Assembly (NCBI RefSeq): GCF_019428685.1
Contig: NZ_CP080096.1
Location: 620,001-684,000 of the forward strand
Direction of reading: 5' to 3'
DNA from: Paraburkholderia edwinii
GTDB taxonomy: Bacteria > Pseudomonadota > Gammaproteobacteria > Burkholderiales > Burkholderiaceae
Length of the DNA: 64,000 bases
Positions within the stretch are counted from its first letter, which is position 1. Each line of letters begins with the position of its first letter. This document shows positions 7,718 through 15,828 of the stretch, one piece after another. The notes beneath the pieces are model-generated. The model worked only from the letters and a program-made list of their open reading frames with translations. It was not told where the DNA came from and did no database searches. Made by a program: the position numbers and the translations under genes.

Positions 7718-9365
7718 CACCGCACTCCCGCGCAACGGCGGCAAGATTCTTGTCGATGCGCTCGTTCGCAACGGCGTGGACACCGTCTATTGCGTGCCCG
7801 GCGAGAGCTACCTGCCGGTGCTCGACGCGCTGCACGACGCGCATGGTGTGCGCACGATCGTCACGCGCCATGAGGGCGCTGCGTCGAATATGGCCGATGC
7901 GTACGGCAAGCTGACGGGCCGCCCCGGTATCTGCTTCGTCACGCGCGGGCCCGGTGCGACGCATGCGAGCAACGGCGTGCATACGGCGCGCGAAGATTCG
8001 ACGCCGATGATCCTGTTCGTCGGCCAGATCGAGAGCGGCTTTATCGGACGCGGCGGGTTTCAGGAAGTCGACTATCGGCAGATGTTCGGCGGGCTCGCGA
8101 AATGGGTGACCGAAATCGACAGCCTCGAACGGATTCCCGAAATTGTGGCGAAGGCGTTTAGCGTTGCGATGTCGGGGCGGCCGGGGCCGGTTGTGGTTGC
8201 CTTGCCCGAAGATGTGCTGTTCGGTAAGGGCGCGGTGAGCGACGCGCCTGCTGCGCGTGTGACGCAGGCCGCGCCGGCTGTCGATGCGATGAATGAACTG
8301 CACGCGCTGCTCGCCGCCGCGCAACGGCCGCTCGTCGTGTTGGGCGGCACCGGTTGGGATGACGAAGCAAGCGCGGCGTTCAAGCGCTTTATCGTTGCGA
8401 ATAATTTGCCGGTGGCGGCGTCGTTCCGTCGTCAGGATCTGTTCGACAATCGCGATCCACATTATGTCGGGCAGCTTGGGCTTGGTGTGTCGCCGAAGCT
8501 CGCCGAGCGGGCGCGCGAAGCAGACCTGCTGCTCGTGGTGGGTTCGCGGCTTGCGGAGACGACGTCGTCGGGTTACACGGTCGTGCAAAGCCCGGCGCCG
8601 GTGCAGACGCTCGTTCATGTGCATCCGGACCCGCAGGAATTGGGGCGCACGTTTCAGGCCCGTTTGCCGATCAATGCCGGCATGCGCGAGTTCGCGCATG
8701 CGCTCGACAAGCTGCCAGCCGTTGTTGCGCCGTGGCGCGCATGGACCGAAGCGGCGCGCACCGACTATGTCGCGCATTCGACGCCGCAACCGAATGCCGA
8801 CATCAAGGGCGTCGATCTTGCGCAGGTGGTCGCGCATCTGAACGATGTGTTGCCTGACGATGCGGTGATCGCGAACGGCGCCGGCAATTACACGGTGTGG
8901 GTGCATCGCTTTTACCGCTATCGGCGGCCGGCTACCGAACTGGCGCCGACTAACGGCGCGATGGGCTACGGCTTTCCTGCTGCGATCGCGGCGAAGCTGC
9001 AGAACCCCGCGCGCACGGTGGTCGCGTTCGCCGGCGACGGCTGCTTCATGATGTATCCGCAAGAGCTCGCGACGGCCATGCAGTTCGGCGCACCGCTTGT
9101 CGTGATCGTCGTGAATAACAGCATGCTCGCTACGATTCGCATGCATCAGGAGCGCGAATATCCGGGGCGCGTGTCGTCAACGGATCTCGTCAATCCGGAT
9201 TTCGTTGCGTTTGCGAAGGCTTTTGGCGCCCATGCGGAATGCGTCGAGCGGACCGAGGATTTTCCGGCTGCGTTCGAGCGCGCGCAGCGTGCGGGCGTGG
9301 CGGCGTTGATCGAGCTGCGTACGGATCCGCGTCAGATTACGCCGGTTGCGCGGTTGCCTGCTTAG
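7710..9365 (+). CDS. Thiamine diphosphate-dependent enzyme, acetolactate synthase-like
   Basis: A 551-residue protein of the decarboxylase/acetolactate synthase superfamily. Domain order is usual: Pyr domain with catalytic Glu55 in 'RHEGAAS', central domain about 190-330 ('RPLVVLGGTGW', 'LLLVVGSRLAE'), and PP domain with the ThDP motif starting 'GDGCFMMYPQELA' and ending 'NNSML'. There is no regulatory subunit gene nearby, so a biosynthetic acetolactate synthase is unlikely; a 2-oxo acid decarboxylase or carboligase of a catabolic route is more plausible. The start overlaps the MFS gene by 8 bp. Its stop overlaps the stop of the convergent LysR gene by 4 bp (9362-9365). The superfamily is certain, the reaction unknown. 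Confidence 0.9.
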   Translation: MSDTALPRNGGKILVDALVRNGVDTVYCVPGESYLPVLDALHDAHGVRTIVTRHEGAASNMADAYGKLTGRPGICFVTRGPGATHASNGVHTAREDSTPMILFVGQIESGFIGRGGFQEVDYRQMFGGLAKWVTEIDSLERIPEIVAKAFSVAMSGRPGPVVVALPEDVLFGKGAVSDAPAARVTQAAPAVDAMNELHALLAAAQRPLVVLGGTGWDDEASAAFKRFIVANNLPVAASFRRQDLFDNRDPHYVGQLGLGVSPKLAERAREADLLLVVGSRLAETTSSGYTVVQSPAPVQTLVHVHPDPQELGRTFQARLPINAGMREFAHALDKLPAVVAPWRAWTEAARTDYVAHSTPQPNADIKGVDLAQVVAHLNDVLPDDAVIANGAGNYTVWVHRFYRYRRPATELAPTNGAMGYGFPAAIAAKLQNPARTVVAFAGDGCFMMYPQELATAMQFGAPLVVIVVNNSMLATIRMHQEREYPGRVSSTDLVNPDFVAFAKAFGAHAECVERTEDFPAAFERAQRAGVAALIELRTDPRQITPVARLPA

Positions 9366-10339
9366 CCCGCCTGAGTCCGGCGCGCATCCCGCGCGCCGGC
9401 ACCTTCATTCAACGTGGTGCCCGGCCACGCGCCGCTGTTCACCAGCTCCGCAGCCTGCGCGCGAATCAGATGCGCGACGTCCCATAGCCCCTCCGGCATG
9501 ACGCGATTCTGCGGCCACGCGAGCGCGACGTCGCGCTTGATTACCGGGTTTTGCAGCGGATAGCACTTGAGCCGTTTCGCCGCGACTTCCTCGGTCACCG
9601 ATGCGGAAGGCAACACCGTGCATCCGCAATTCGCGAGCACGAGCCGCTTGGTGATCGAAATCGAGCCGTCGCATTCGAGCGCAATGTCCGGCGTAAAGCC
9701 GTGCTTTGCCGCGACCGTTTCGACCATCACGCGCAAACCGTGATGCGTGCTCGGCAAAATGAGCGGCACTTTCGCAAGAATATGCACGTCGACCGGGCCT
9801 TCCGGCTGCGCGAAATCGGGCGGCGTGACGAGGCAAACCTGCTCCGACATCAGCAGATCGAACTGCGTCGAGCCCGGATACTCGGGCACGTACATGATCG
9901 CGAGATCGACTTCGCCGTCGGCGAGCCAGCCCAGAATATGGCTCGCGAGGCCTTCGATAAAACGCACACGCGTGTTCGGATAGCGCGCTTTGAGCGTATG
10001 GCCGAGGCTGCCGAACATGATGCGCGCGATGGTCGGCTGCGCGGCGATGCACAGGCTCGCCGGGCCGAGGCCGACGGTGCTGCGCATCGCATCGCGTGCT
10101 TCGTGCAGCGTGCGTTCGAGGGCCGTTGCATAGCCGAGCAGCTGCTCGCCATGTTCGGTCAGCCAGACGCCGCGGCCGCTGCGTCGAAAGAGCCGTACGC
10201 CAAGCTCCGTTTCGAGCATGCCGATGCGGCGGCTCACCGTCGACTGGTTGGCGCCGAGCTCCATCGCCGCGCGGGAAATGCTGCCCGTTCGGGCGACGCG
10301 TGCAAACAGTTCAAGGTCGTCGGAATTCACGCGCGTCAC
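9362..10339 (-). CDS. LysR-family transcriptional regulator
   Basis: A 325-residue LysR-type regulator. The winged helix-turn-helix spans residues about 5-65 ('LELFARVARTGSISRAAMELGANQSTVSRRIGMLE'), followed by a periplasmic-binding-like effector domain (about 90-300). It is the last gene of a minus-strand unit: its ATG overlaps the aminotransferase stop by 4 bp (ATGA). That places it in an operon with the aminotransferase and probably the HpcH aldolase. It is the likely regulator of both facing operons, with an intermediate of the pathway as co-inducer. The C-terminal 20 residues (GARDARRTQAG) look unstructured. No target site was identified. Confidence 0.93.
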   Translation of the reverse strand: MTRVNSDDLELFARVARTGSISRAAMELGANQSTVSRRIGMLETELGVRLFRRSGRGVWLTEHGEQLLGYATALERTLHEARDAMRSTVGLGPASLCIAAQPTIARIMFGSLGHTLKARYPNTRVRFIEGLASHILGWLADGEVDLAIMYVPEYPGSTQFDLLMSEQVCLVTPPDFAQPEGPVDVHILAKVPLILPSTHHGLRVMVETVAAKHGFTPDIALECDGSISITKRLVLANCGCTVLPSASVTEEVAAKRLKCYPLQNPVIKRDVALAWPQNRVMPEGLWDVAHLIRAQAAELVNSGAWPGTTLNEGAGARDARRTQAG

Positions 10340-11544
10340 CGCACCGGCGGCATATGCGCGTTGAGCACCGCGACCGCGCGTTCGAGCGCGCCATCGCCGA
10401 TCGGCACGTTCATAAGACGCAGCGTCGCCTCGACGCCGGCTAGGCAGCCGAGAATCATCGCCTCGTTGATGTCGCCGAGGTGCCCGATACGAAAGACCTT
10501 GCCGCTGTGCGGTCCGAGGCCGCCGGCGAGCGCGACGTGAAAACGTTCGCGCGCGAGCGTGTAGATCTCGGTCGGGTCGATGCCTTCACGCACGCCGATC
10601 GCGGTGATCGATGTGGAGCGCGCGGCCGGGTCTTTTGTCATGAGCCACAGCGCGCCGTGCTCGCCCCATCGTTCGACGGCCGCGTGGACCGCGCGCGAGA
10701 TGCGCAGGTGCCGCGCAAATACCGCTTCATGGCCTTCGCGCTCGATCAGTTGCAGCGATACCTCGAGGCCCATCAGGTGGCTCTCGGGCGGCGTGCCGCA
10801 GAATTTACGGTAGCCGATCGGGCTCTTGCGTAAATTCCAGTCCCAGTACACGCGCGGCGTCGGGTTGTTGCGCGCGGCGCTCAGCGCCTTTTCGTCGACG
10901 GCGGTAAAAGACATGCCCGGCGGCAGCATTAATGCCTTTTGCGATGCGCCGATCGCGACGTTGACGCCCCATGCGTCCATCTCAAACCGCGTCGCGGCAA
11001 GCGACGCGACCACGTCGACCACGAACAGCGCCGGATGCTGTGCGCGGTCGATTGCCTGGCGCACCGCATGGATATCGCTCGTGACGCCGGTCGATGTATC
11101 GGTCTGTACAGCGAACACCGCGACGATTTCATGCGCTTTGTCCGCGCGCAGTGCGGCTTCGACGAGGCCGGGATCGATCGGCGAGCCGGCGCGCGCTTCG
11201 GTGCGGATCGCATGCGCGCCGCAGCCTTCCGCGGCCTGGGCCCACGTTTCGCTGAAATGCCCGCTGCCGGCGACCAGTACCTTGCCGCCGGGCGGCAGCA
11301 GGTTGACGATCGCGGCTTCCCACGCGCCGTGGCCGTTCGCGGTGTACATCATGACGTTCGCGTGCTGCGTGTTGAGCAGCCTTTGCAGGCCGCGTTCGCA
11401 GTTTTCGATAACGGCGGTGAGGCGCGGATCATTCAGATCGAATGGCTGTGCGCTCATTGCGTTGCGCACGAGGTCGGGCACGTGCGTGGGCCCTGGGGTG
11501 TGCAGAAGTTTGATGCCGGCTGTCGTGGGGAGATTCGGGTTCAT
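10336..11544 (-). CDS. Class V aminotransferase, serine/alanine-glyoxylate aminotransferase-like
   Basis: A 402-residue PLP enzyme of fold type I. It begins 'MNPNLPTTAGIKLLHTPGPTHVPDLV', the usual opening of serine-glyoxylate and alanine-glyoxylate aminotransferases. 'VFAVQTDTSTGV' and 'LFVVDVVASLAA' hold the cofactor Asp; 'GASQKALMLPPG' holds the Schiff-base Lys. Amino donor and acceptor cannot be decided; glyoxylate or a related 2-oxo acid is typical. The frame is open to 11592 (MLMRASTSS), but I prefer the ATG at 11544 from family start position; neither start has a good ribosome site. It follows the HpcH aldolase gene by about 100 bp and overlaps the LysR gene. Confidence 0.85.
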   Translation of the reverse strand: MNPNLPTTAGIKLLHTPGPTHVPDLVRNAMSAQPFDLNDPRLTAVIENCERGLQRLLNTQHANVMMYTANGHGAWEAAIVNLLPPGGKVLVAGSGHFSETWAQAAEGCGAHAIRTEARAGSPIDPGLVEAALRADKAHEIVAVFAVQTDTSTGVTSDIHAVRQAIDRAQHPALFVVDVVASLAATRFEMDAWGVNVAIGASQKALMLPPGMSFTAVDEKALSAARNNPTPRVYWDWNLRKSPIGYRKFCGTPPESHLMGLEVSLQLIEREGHEAVFARHLRISRAVHAAVERWGEHGALWLMTKDPAARSTSITAIGVREGIDPTEIYTLARERFHVALAGGLGPHSGKVFRIGHLGDINEAMILGCLAGVEATLRLMNVPIGDGALERAVAVLNAHMPPVR

Positions 11545-11642
11545 GGCGCGAATCGGATCTGTTTTTGACGAGGTTGACGCGCGCATGAGCATGCTGCAGC
11601 ACGGCGAACCCGGCGGCGCGGCGCGAGGGTTCGCCGCCGGAT

Positions 11643-12440
11643 TCAGGCTTCGCTGCGCATTTTAGCGAGCGTGGCCATGAACAATTGTACCGATGCCTGA
11701 ACATACATCGGATCGAAACCGAGAAACAGGTCGTTGACGCCAAGGCGCAGGGCTTCGGCGGCCTGCTCGGGCGTGATCGCAAAAGAAGTCAGGCGCGGGC
11801 GTTTCGCCTTGATTTTACGCATCACTTCTTCGATCGTTTTGCGCACTTCCGGATGGTTCGGGCCGTCGCTAAAGCCCATATTCACGGAGAGATCGAAGGG
11901 CGCGGGAATCGCGCCGGCCACGCCTTCGAGATCGAGAATCGCGTCGAGGTCGCGTACCGCGCCCGGATGTTCGATTAGCACGTACAGGCTGGTTTCCGCA
12001 TTCGCACGCTTTGCGTAGTCGAGCATATTGGTTTGCCACTGATATTGCGTGCGAAACGGTCCCCAGCCGCGAATGCCTTGCGGCGGATATTTCGCGTAGG
12101 ACACCGCGTCTTCGGCGTCTTTGAGGCAGGTGATCATCGGCACGATAATGGCTTTTGCGCCGCTATCGAGCGCGAGCTTGATCTGCGCGGCGTCGTTGTG
12201 CGTGACGCGAATCCACGCTTCAGCTGGCGTGCCGATGGTCGCGGTGACCATTCTGTAAGCGGTTTCGATCGAGATCGGGCCATGTTCCATATCGATCAGC
12301 ACGTAATCGAAACCGGCACGCGCGAACATTTGCACCAGTTCGGGCGACGGTGACGTGACACCGATTCCTAGCGTTACGCCTTCGGGCTTTTGCAGCGGGT
12401 TGGATAGGTAAGCGGACGGGTTAGACGGGCTCTTTTGCAT
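11643..12440 (-). CDS. HpcH/HpaI-family class II 2-oxo acid aldolase
   Basis: A 265-residue metal-dependent pyruvate (class II) aldolase. The family signatures are present: 'AGFDYVLIDMEHGPIS', 'WIRVTHNDAAQIKLALDSGAKAIIVPMI', 'YAKYPPQGIRGWGP' and 'VLIEHPGAVRDLDAIL.LEGVAGAIPAPFDLS', with the Glu and Asp that bind the divalent metal. Such enzymes reversibly cleave 4-hydroxy-2-oxo acids into pyruvate (or a homologue) and an aldehyde. The ATG at 12440 has GAGGAG at ideal spacing; the longer frame to 12578 lacks one. First gene of the probable aldolase, aminotransferase, LysR operon. The exact substrate is unknown. Confidence 0.88.
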   Translation of the reverse strand: MQKSPSNPSAYLSNPLQKPEGVTLGIGVTSPSPELVQMFARAGFDYVLIDMEHGPISIETAYRMVTATIGTPAEAWIRVTHNDAAQIKLALDSGAKAIIVPMITCLKDAEDAVSYAKYPPQGIRGWGPFRTQYQWQTNMLDYAKRANAETSLYVLIEHPGAVRDLDAILDLEGVAGAIPAPFDLSVNMGFSDGPNHPEVRKTIEEVMRKIKAKRPRLTSFAITPEQAAEALRLGVNDLFLGFDPMYVQASVQLFMATLAKMRSEA

Positions 12441-12665
12441 CGTGTAGCTCCTCTTACTTGAACACTTGAATGAGGTTCGGGGTCGGACGGGTCGCGTAGG
12501 TCGCGCCGCGCGGGTTATCTTTCGCGGGGCTATCTCTGTTAACACGCGAGTCGGGGAAAATAGTCCGCGCCCATGCACGCAGAGGACGTGTGTAGGCGCA
12601 CCGCAAGCGGGATTCGGGCTTACGTACTGCTATCTGAGTGGTAACAACGATTCGGGAGGGTCGCC

Positions 12666-13391
12666 GTGAAGGTCGTTATTGCCTATATCGAAGAGCCGCC
12701 GTTTGGCTGGACCCACGCGGATCGATCGGCGACAGGCGCCGATATCGAACTGGCGGACTCGGTTTTGCGAGCGATCGGTGTCAGGCATGTCGAACATCGG
12801 CTGACGACTTTTGCCGAACTGCTGCCCGGCGTTCAAAGCGGGCGTTGGGACATGAATGTTCCCTTGTTCGTGACGCCCGAACGTACGGCAAAAGTGGAGT
12901 TCAGCGTGCCGGTATGGGCGATCGGCGATGGTTTTCTCGTGCGCAGCGGCAATCCGAAGGCATTGAATAGCTACGAGTCCGTGGCGCGGCATGCCGACGC
13001 GCGGCTTGGTGTGATAGTCGGCCAGGTTCAGCATGTGTCCGCGCGGGCTAAAGGTGTGCGCGACGAGCAGATTCTGCTTTTCAGGGAACAGGCGCAGGCA
13101 ATCGCAGCGGTTGAGGCGGGTGAGATCGATGCGTATGCAAGCACTGCGCTCGGCAACCGGATTGTCGCGGAGCGTTTGGGTCTTGCGCGGGTTGAAGCGG
13201 TCGCGCATGAATCGGGCACGGGTGTCGATAAACAGGCGCCAGTCGGTGCGTTTTCATTCGGAAAGGGTAATCGCGCGTTAGTCGATGCGGTGAACAGGCA
13301 ACTGCGGGTTTATCTCGGTTCGGCTGAGCATCGGCGATGCATGGCGCGATTCGGTTTAAGTGAGCGAGAGATTGATCCGGTGTTGGGATAG
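12666..13391 (+). CDS. Solute-binding-protein family 3 fold without signal peptide
   Basis: A 241-residue protein that is almost entirely one SBP family 3 domain: it starts on the first strand ('VKVVIAYIEEPPFGWTH'), continues with 'ADIELADSVLRAIGV', 'LLPGVQSGRWDMNVPLFVTPERTAKVEFSVPVW' and ends with a 'YLGSAEHRRCMARFG' tail. The GTG start at 12666 follows GGGAGGG, and an in-frame TAA at 12642-12644 rules out a longer form, so no signal peptide exists. It is therefore predicted to be cytoplasmic, unlike ABC-transporter binding proteins. No permease or ATPase gene is next to it. It could be a cytosolic ligand sensor, a cyclohydrolase-like enzyme of that fold, or a decayed transporter part. Confidence 0.85.
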   Translation: MKVVIAYIEEPPFGWTHADRSATGADIELADSVLRAIGVRHVEHRLTTFAELLPGVQSGRWDMNVPLFVTPERTAKVEFSVPVWAIGDGFLVRSGNPKALNSYESVARHADARLGVIVGQVQHVSARAKGVRDEQILLFREQAQAIAAVEAGEIDAYASTALGNRIVAERLGLARVEAVAHESGTGVDKQAPVGAFSFGKGNRALVDAVNRQLRVYLGSAEHRRCMARFGLSEREIDPVLG

Positions 13392-13521
13392 CCACGGCTC
13401 TTCAATGTGTCGAGGGTGACGTACCAGGATAGAACCGTCCTGACGACGAGGCGCGCTAGCGCGAATCGCTATCAGCGCTCCTCTCGTCGTTGAGACAGCG
13501 CTGGATTTAACAAAGTTTTGA

Positions 13522-13677
13522 CAATATTCGCGCCGTCGCGCGAATGCCGTTACGCTCGGCAAGCCCATTCCAGTCAGGCGAACTGCCGCATGAGCGACCT
13601 CATGTGCTGGGCTTCTCTTCCCGAAGGCGATTGACACGATCTGGACCATCGACAACGATGGCGTGCTCAAGATGTAG
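13522..13677 (+). pseudogene. Remnant of an unidentified gene tail
   Basis: One frame reads from 13522, is broken by TGA at 13591-13593, then continues as '...GLLFPKAIDTIWTIDNDGVLKM' to TAG at 13675-13677. The residue pattern looks like a real protein C-terminus, and a strong intrinsic terminator begins 54 nt later. I cannot name the parent family. The call rests only on this pattern and on the orphan terminator. Confidence 0.3.
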
Positions 13678-13731
13678 GCGGATGCGTCAACTGCCTTTGT
13701 CAACGTGTGCCGCTGGCGCCTTTTAGGGACC

Positions 13732-13767
13732 ACTGCAAATGTCGGAAAAGCCGTTTGCAGTTTTTTT
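13732..13767 (+). terminator. Intrinsic terminator upstream of the PAAR gene
   Basis: ACTGCAAA at 13732-13739 pairs with TTTGCAGT at 13754-13761, with an inner CGG/CCG pairing, and runs into seven T residues. It is in the + orientation and would end transcription from the SBP-fold gene or the lost gene before the type VI module. Confidence 0.8.
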
Positions 13768-13970
13768 CCCTGATTGATGAGCATGGCGTAGCAATCTTGA
13801 GCCAGTAACAGAGCCGCTACGCGCATTTCTATCGTGTTACGACGAGGCAACGGCCACACGCGGAAAGGCAACGGCACCGCGCATTCGCATGTTGAGTTAC
13901 TCCCTGGTGACAACGCGAGCGCCGCAGGCTCAGTAACCGAATTTCTTCTATTAGCAATCAAGGGTAAAGC

Positions 13971-14597
13971 ATGCCGGGAATCTACTACGCAGTGGTCGAA
14001 GACGACCCGCTAACGAGCGGCAAGGGTAGCCGCGTTTTTTCCGCTTTGCCTTGCGGGACCGTCCAGGGCGACGACGGCAAGCGCCGCAGCCTGGCATTCA
14101 TCGGCGATAAGGCATATTGCCCCGCTTGCGATAGCTTCGGCGTTATCACGTATGGCGCAGGTCTGGGTGACCGGCATCGCCTGGTTGACCGGGTGAACGG
14201 CGGTCGTCGTCAGGCGGTCGGTGGCGATGTCGTGCTTTGTAAATGCGCAAACCATCCGCGCGTTATCGCGACGTATGGCACGAGTTGGAGAATTAATGAC
14301 CGCGGCGACGCAGACGCAAACACAAACGCAGAGAGAAGTTCAGCCACACCCGCGCCCGCAGTCAATCATTGGATCGGTTTCACGCTAACGGAGCCGGGAA
14401 ACTTTGAGGGTCTGCGGTGCGTGGCGCATTTCGCCGATGGGAGCCAGGCGGTCGGGACTTTCGATGGGAAAAACAAGGTGCGTTTTGAACGCGCTGACAA
14501 CGGCGATCCGTGTGCCCGCATCGAGCTATTACCGGGCGACGGCGCGGGTGTGTCCGGGTCTGTGACCGAGGCATTTCTTTCAGCAATCGCGAGGTAA
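13971..14597 (+). CDS. PAAR-domain protein, type VI secretion spike tip
   Basis: A 208-residue protein. Residues 1-103 match the Burkholderia-type PAAR domain with paired cysteines 'CPAC' (50-53) and 'CKC' (90-92), expected to hold a metal at the tip of the VgrG spike. After a linker rich in Ala, Thr and Pro (110-130), a beta-rich module of about 75 residues follows ('WIGFTLTEPGNFEGLRCVAHFADG'), probably an adaptor or cargo-docking part rather than a toxin. The stop is 2 nt before the ATG of the next gene, so effector translation is coupled. No vgrG or other type VI gene is in the window: this is an orphan module that must ride on an apparatus encoded elsewhere. Confidence 0.88.
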   Translation: MPGIYYAVVEDDPLTSGKGSRVFSALPCGTVQGDDGKRRSLAFIGDKAYCPACDSFGVITYGAGLGDRHRLVDRVNGGRRQAVGGDVVLCKCANHPRVIATYGTSWRINDRGDADANTNAERSSATPAPAVNHWIGFTLTEPGNFEGLRCVAHFADGSQAVGTFDGKNKVRFERADNGDPCARIELLPGDGAGVSGSVTEAFLSAIAR

Positions 14598-14599
14598 GT

Positions 14600-15397
14600 A
14601 TGTCGGAAGCTCAATCCAATCCGTCAACTGTCATCAGCGGGCCATTTCAGACTAAGCAGGAACATACGATTTCCGCAGATATCCTTCAATCCGCTTTTGA
14701 TAGTTACATGGAGGTGGCGAATCGAATTGCTTATGACATGATTAGCGATGATTCGGTTCGTAAGCAATATCAAAAACACATCAAAATGCTTTCGGATGAT
14801 GTGAAGATGCGTGTGTCAACTGGGGAAATGACTCCCATGGAAGGCGCGCAATTTTGTAATCAAATGCGAGATAAGCTTTTTTTGGAATATCGAAAATGGA
14901 CTTCAGCGCAAGGCGTTGCGGCAGCCGAAGAGATTAAACTTAAAGCGAAAGGATTTGATTACTATCTTGATAAATATGCACAGGATAATTTCAAGAAACC
15001 GTTCGCGGATCTAACGCAAAAACAACGAGGCGCAGTTTACTATGAGGTAATTTCGGCGGCAGGTCGAGATAACGCGAAAGTAACTGCCAAGGCTGCACGA
15101 CTCGTGAGGCGCGCGAAGGTATTGATCCTTGTAACTGGCATCATTGCAGTCTGGGAAATCACCAACGCGAAAGACAAATTGCGAGAGGCCGCGCGTCAAG
15201 GCAACATCATTGCCGCCAGTATGATCGGTGGAGCTGTCGCCGGTGCTGCTGTCTCTTTCATCTGCGGACCCGCAGAACCAATGTGCGCTATCGCAACTGT
15301 TGCGATCGGAAGCAACCTGGGCGGTATGGCCGGCCAGGTAATTACCAATGTTTATGAAGAGGAGTTGCAATTTTTCAACAGTTTTGTGTGGAATTAA
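14600..15397 (+). CDS. Putative membrane-active type VI effector
   Basis: A 265-residue protein encoded directly behind the PAAR gene, with its ribosome site (GAGGTAA) inside the PAAR stop region. Residues 1-165 are predicted mainly helical, soluble and Lys-rich ('AFDSYMEVANRIAYDMI', 'AVYYEVISAAGRDNAK'). Residues 172-187 form a hydrophobic helix, and 203-248 a Gly/Ala-rich pair of hydrophobic segments with glycine-zipper spacing around 'CGPAEPMC'. No nuclease, lipase or peptidoglycan hydrolase motif is visible, so pore formation or membrane insertion is the simplest reading. The base composition is visibly richer in A and T than the flanking genes, a sign of horizontal transfer. The toxic role is inferred from gene order and architecture. 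Confidence 0.72.
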   Translation: MSEAQSNPSTVISGPFQTKQEHTISADILQSAFDSYMEVANRIAYDMISDDSVRKQYQKHIKMLSDDVKMRVSTGEMTPMEGAQFCNQMRDKLFLEYRKWTSAQGVAAAEEIKLKAKGFDYYLDKYAQDNFKKPFADLTQKQRGAVYYEVISAAGRDNAKVTAKAARLVRRAKVLILVTGIIAVWEITNAKDKLREAARQGNIIAASMIGGAVAGAAVSFICGPAEPMCAIATVAIGSNLGGMAGQVITNVYEEELQFFNSFVWN

Positions 15398-15407
15398 TGG
15401 AGGTAGC

Positions 15408-15644
15408 GTGATTCGAGAAATCGAAATCTGGTGCTTATTGGCCGTTTGCATTCTCGCGCTATGCTGTCTCTTCATTTCCATTTTTAACGAGCGAATTTCG
15501 ACCATTGAGTGGTGGCTCGGAGACGAAGAAGCTGACGATCGCCCGCGCGGCCGACTGGCATTTATTCGGTCAGAATGGTTTTTTTACGTTTCAATCGGAA
15601 TCTTTGTTGTGTCTGCGCTCAGTCTTGGCGCGGTGTTGAAGTAA
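15408..15644 (+). CDS. Putative two-TM immunity protein to the PAAR-linked effector
   Basis: A 78-residue protein with two hydrophobic helices: about 6-23 ('IWCLLAVCILALCCLFISIF') and 57-77 ('FFYVSIGIFVVSALSLGAVL'), joined by an acidic, Trp-containing loop ('IEWWLGDEEADDRPRG'). The GTG start at 15408 has GGAGG at good spacing. The only overlapping ATG (15397) stops after four codons, so GTG is preferred over the longer upstream frame. Location 10 bp behind the effector and predicted inner-membrane topology fit an immunity protein for an effector that attacks the membrane. It shares the low GC content of the effector gene. No family recognised. Confidence 0.65.
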   Translation: MIREIEIWCLLAVCILALCCLFISIFNERISTIEWWLGDEEADDRPRGRLAFIRSEWFFYVSIGIFVVSALSLGAVLK

Positions 15645-15712
15645 TTAAAGTAGATGAGAGGCTCCGGAATTCCATCGAAGCATAAATCTCAACTTCGCTT
15701 TTGTGGTTTCGG

Positions 15713-15734
15713 AGCCCTGCTTCGGTGGGGCTTT
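15713..15734 (+). terminator. Probable terminator of the type VI module
   Basis: AGCCC and GGGCT around a GC-containing loop, followed by a short TTT, about 70 nt after the immunity gene stop. The stem is short and the T run brief, so strength is uncertain, but the position is right. Confidence 0.4.
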
Positions 15735-15828
15735 CGCATGACACGGACCGGCTTCGCTCACCCGGTCGAAGATCTTAGTCGTGCGTGTCACGATTCGATG
15801 TCTGCATTCTCTCGGCTCAATAAAAGAC

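Larger units (their letters stand above)
13392..13970. other. Intergenic region with gene remnant and terminator
   Basis: About 580 bp between the SBP-fold gene and the PAAR gene. A minus-strand frame of 201 codons crosses it but has no recognisable content. On the + strand I see a short coding-like tail (listed as a remnant) followed by a strong intrinsic terminator. The remaining 200 bp before the PAAR gene should hold its promoter. Confidence 0.5.

Noticed and set aside
7668..9146. 492-codon minus-strand frame opposite the ThDP enzyme
   Set aside because: Composition is His/Arg-rich and unrelated to any fold; the + strand gene is unmistakable.
13356..13961. 201-codon minus-strand frame between the SBP-fold and PAAR genes
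   Set aside because: No ribosome site and no protein-like pattern; it crosses a + strand terminator and a coding-like remnant on the other strand.
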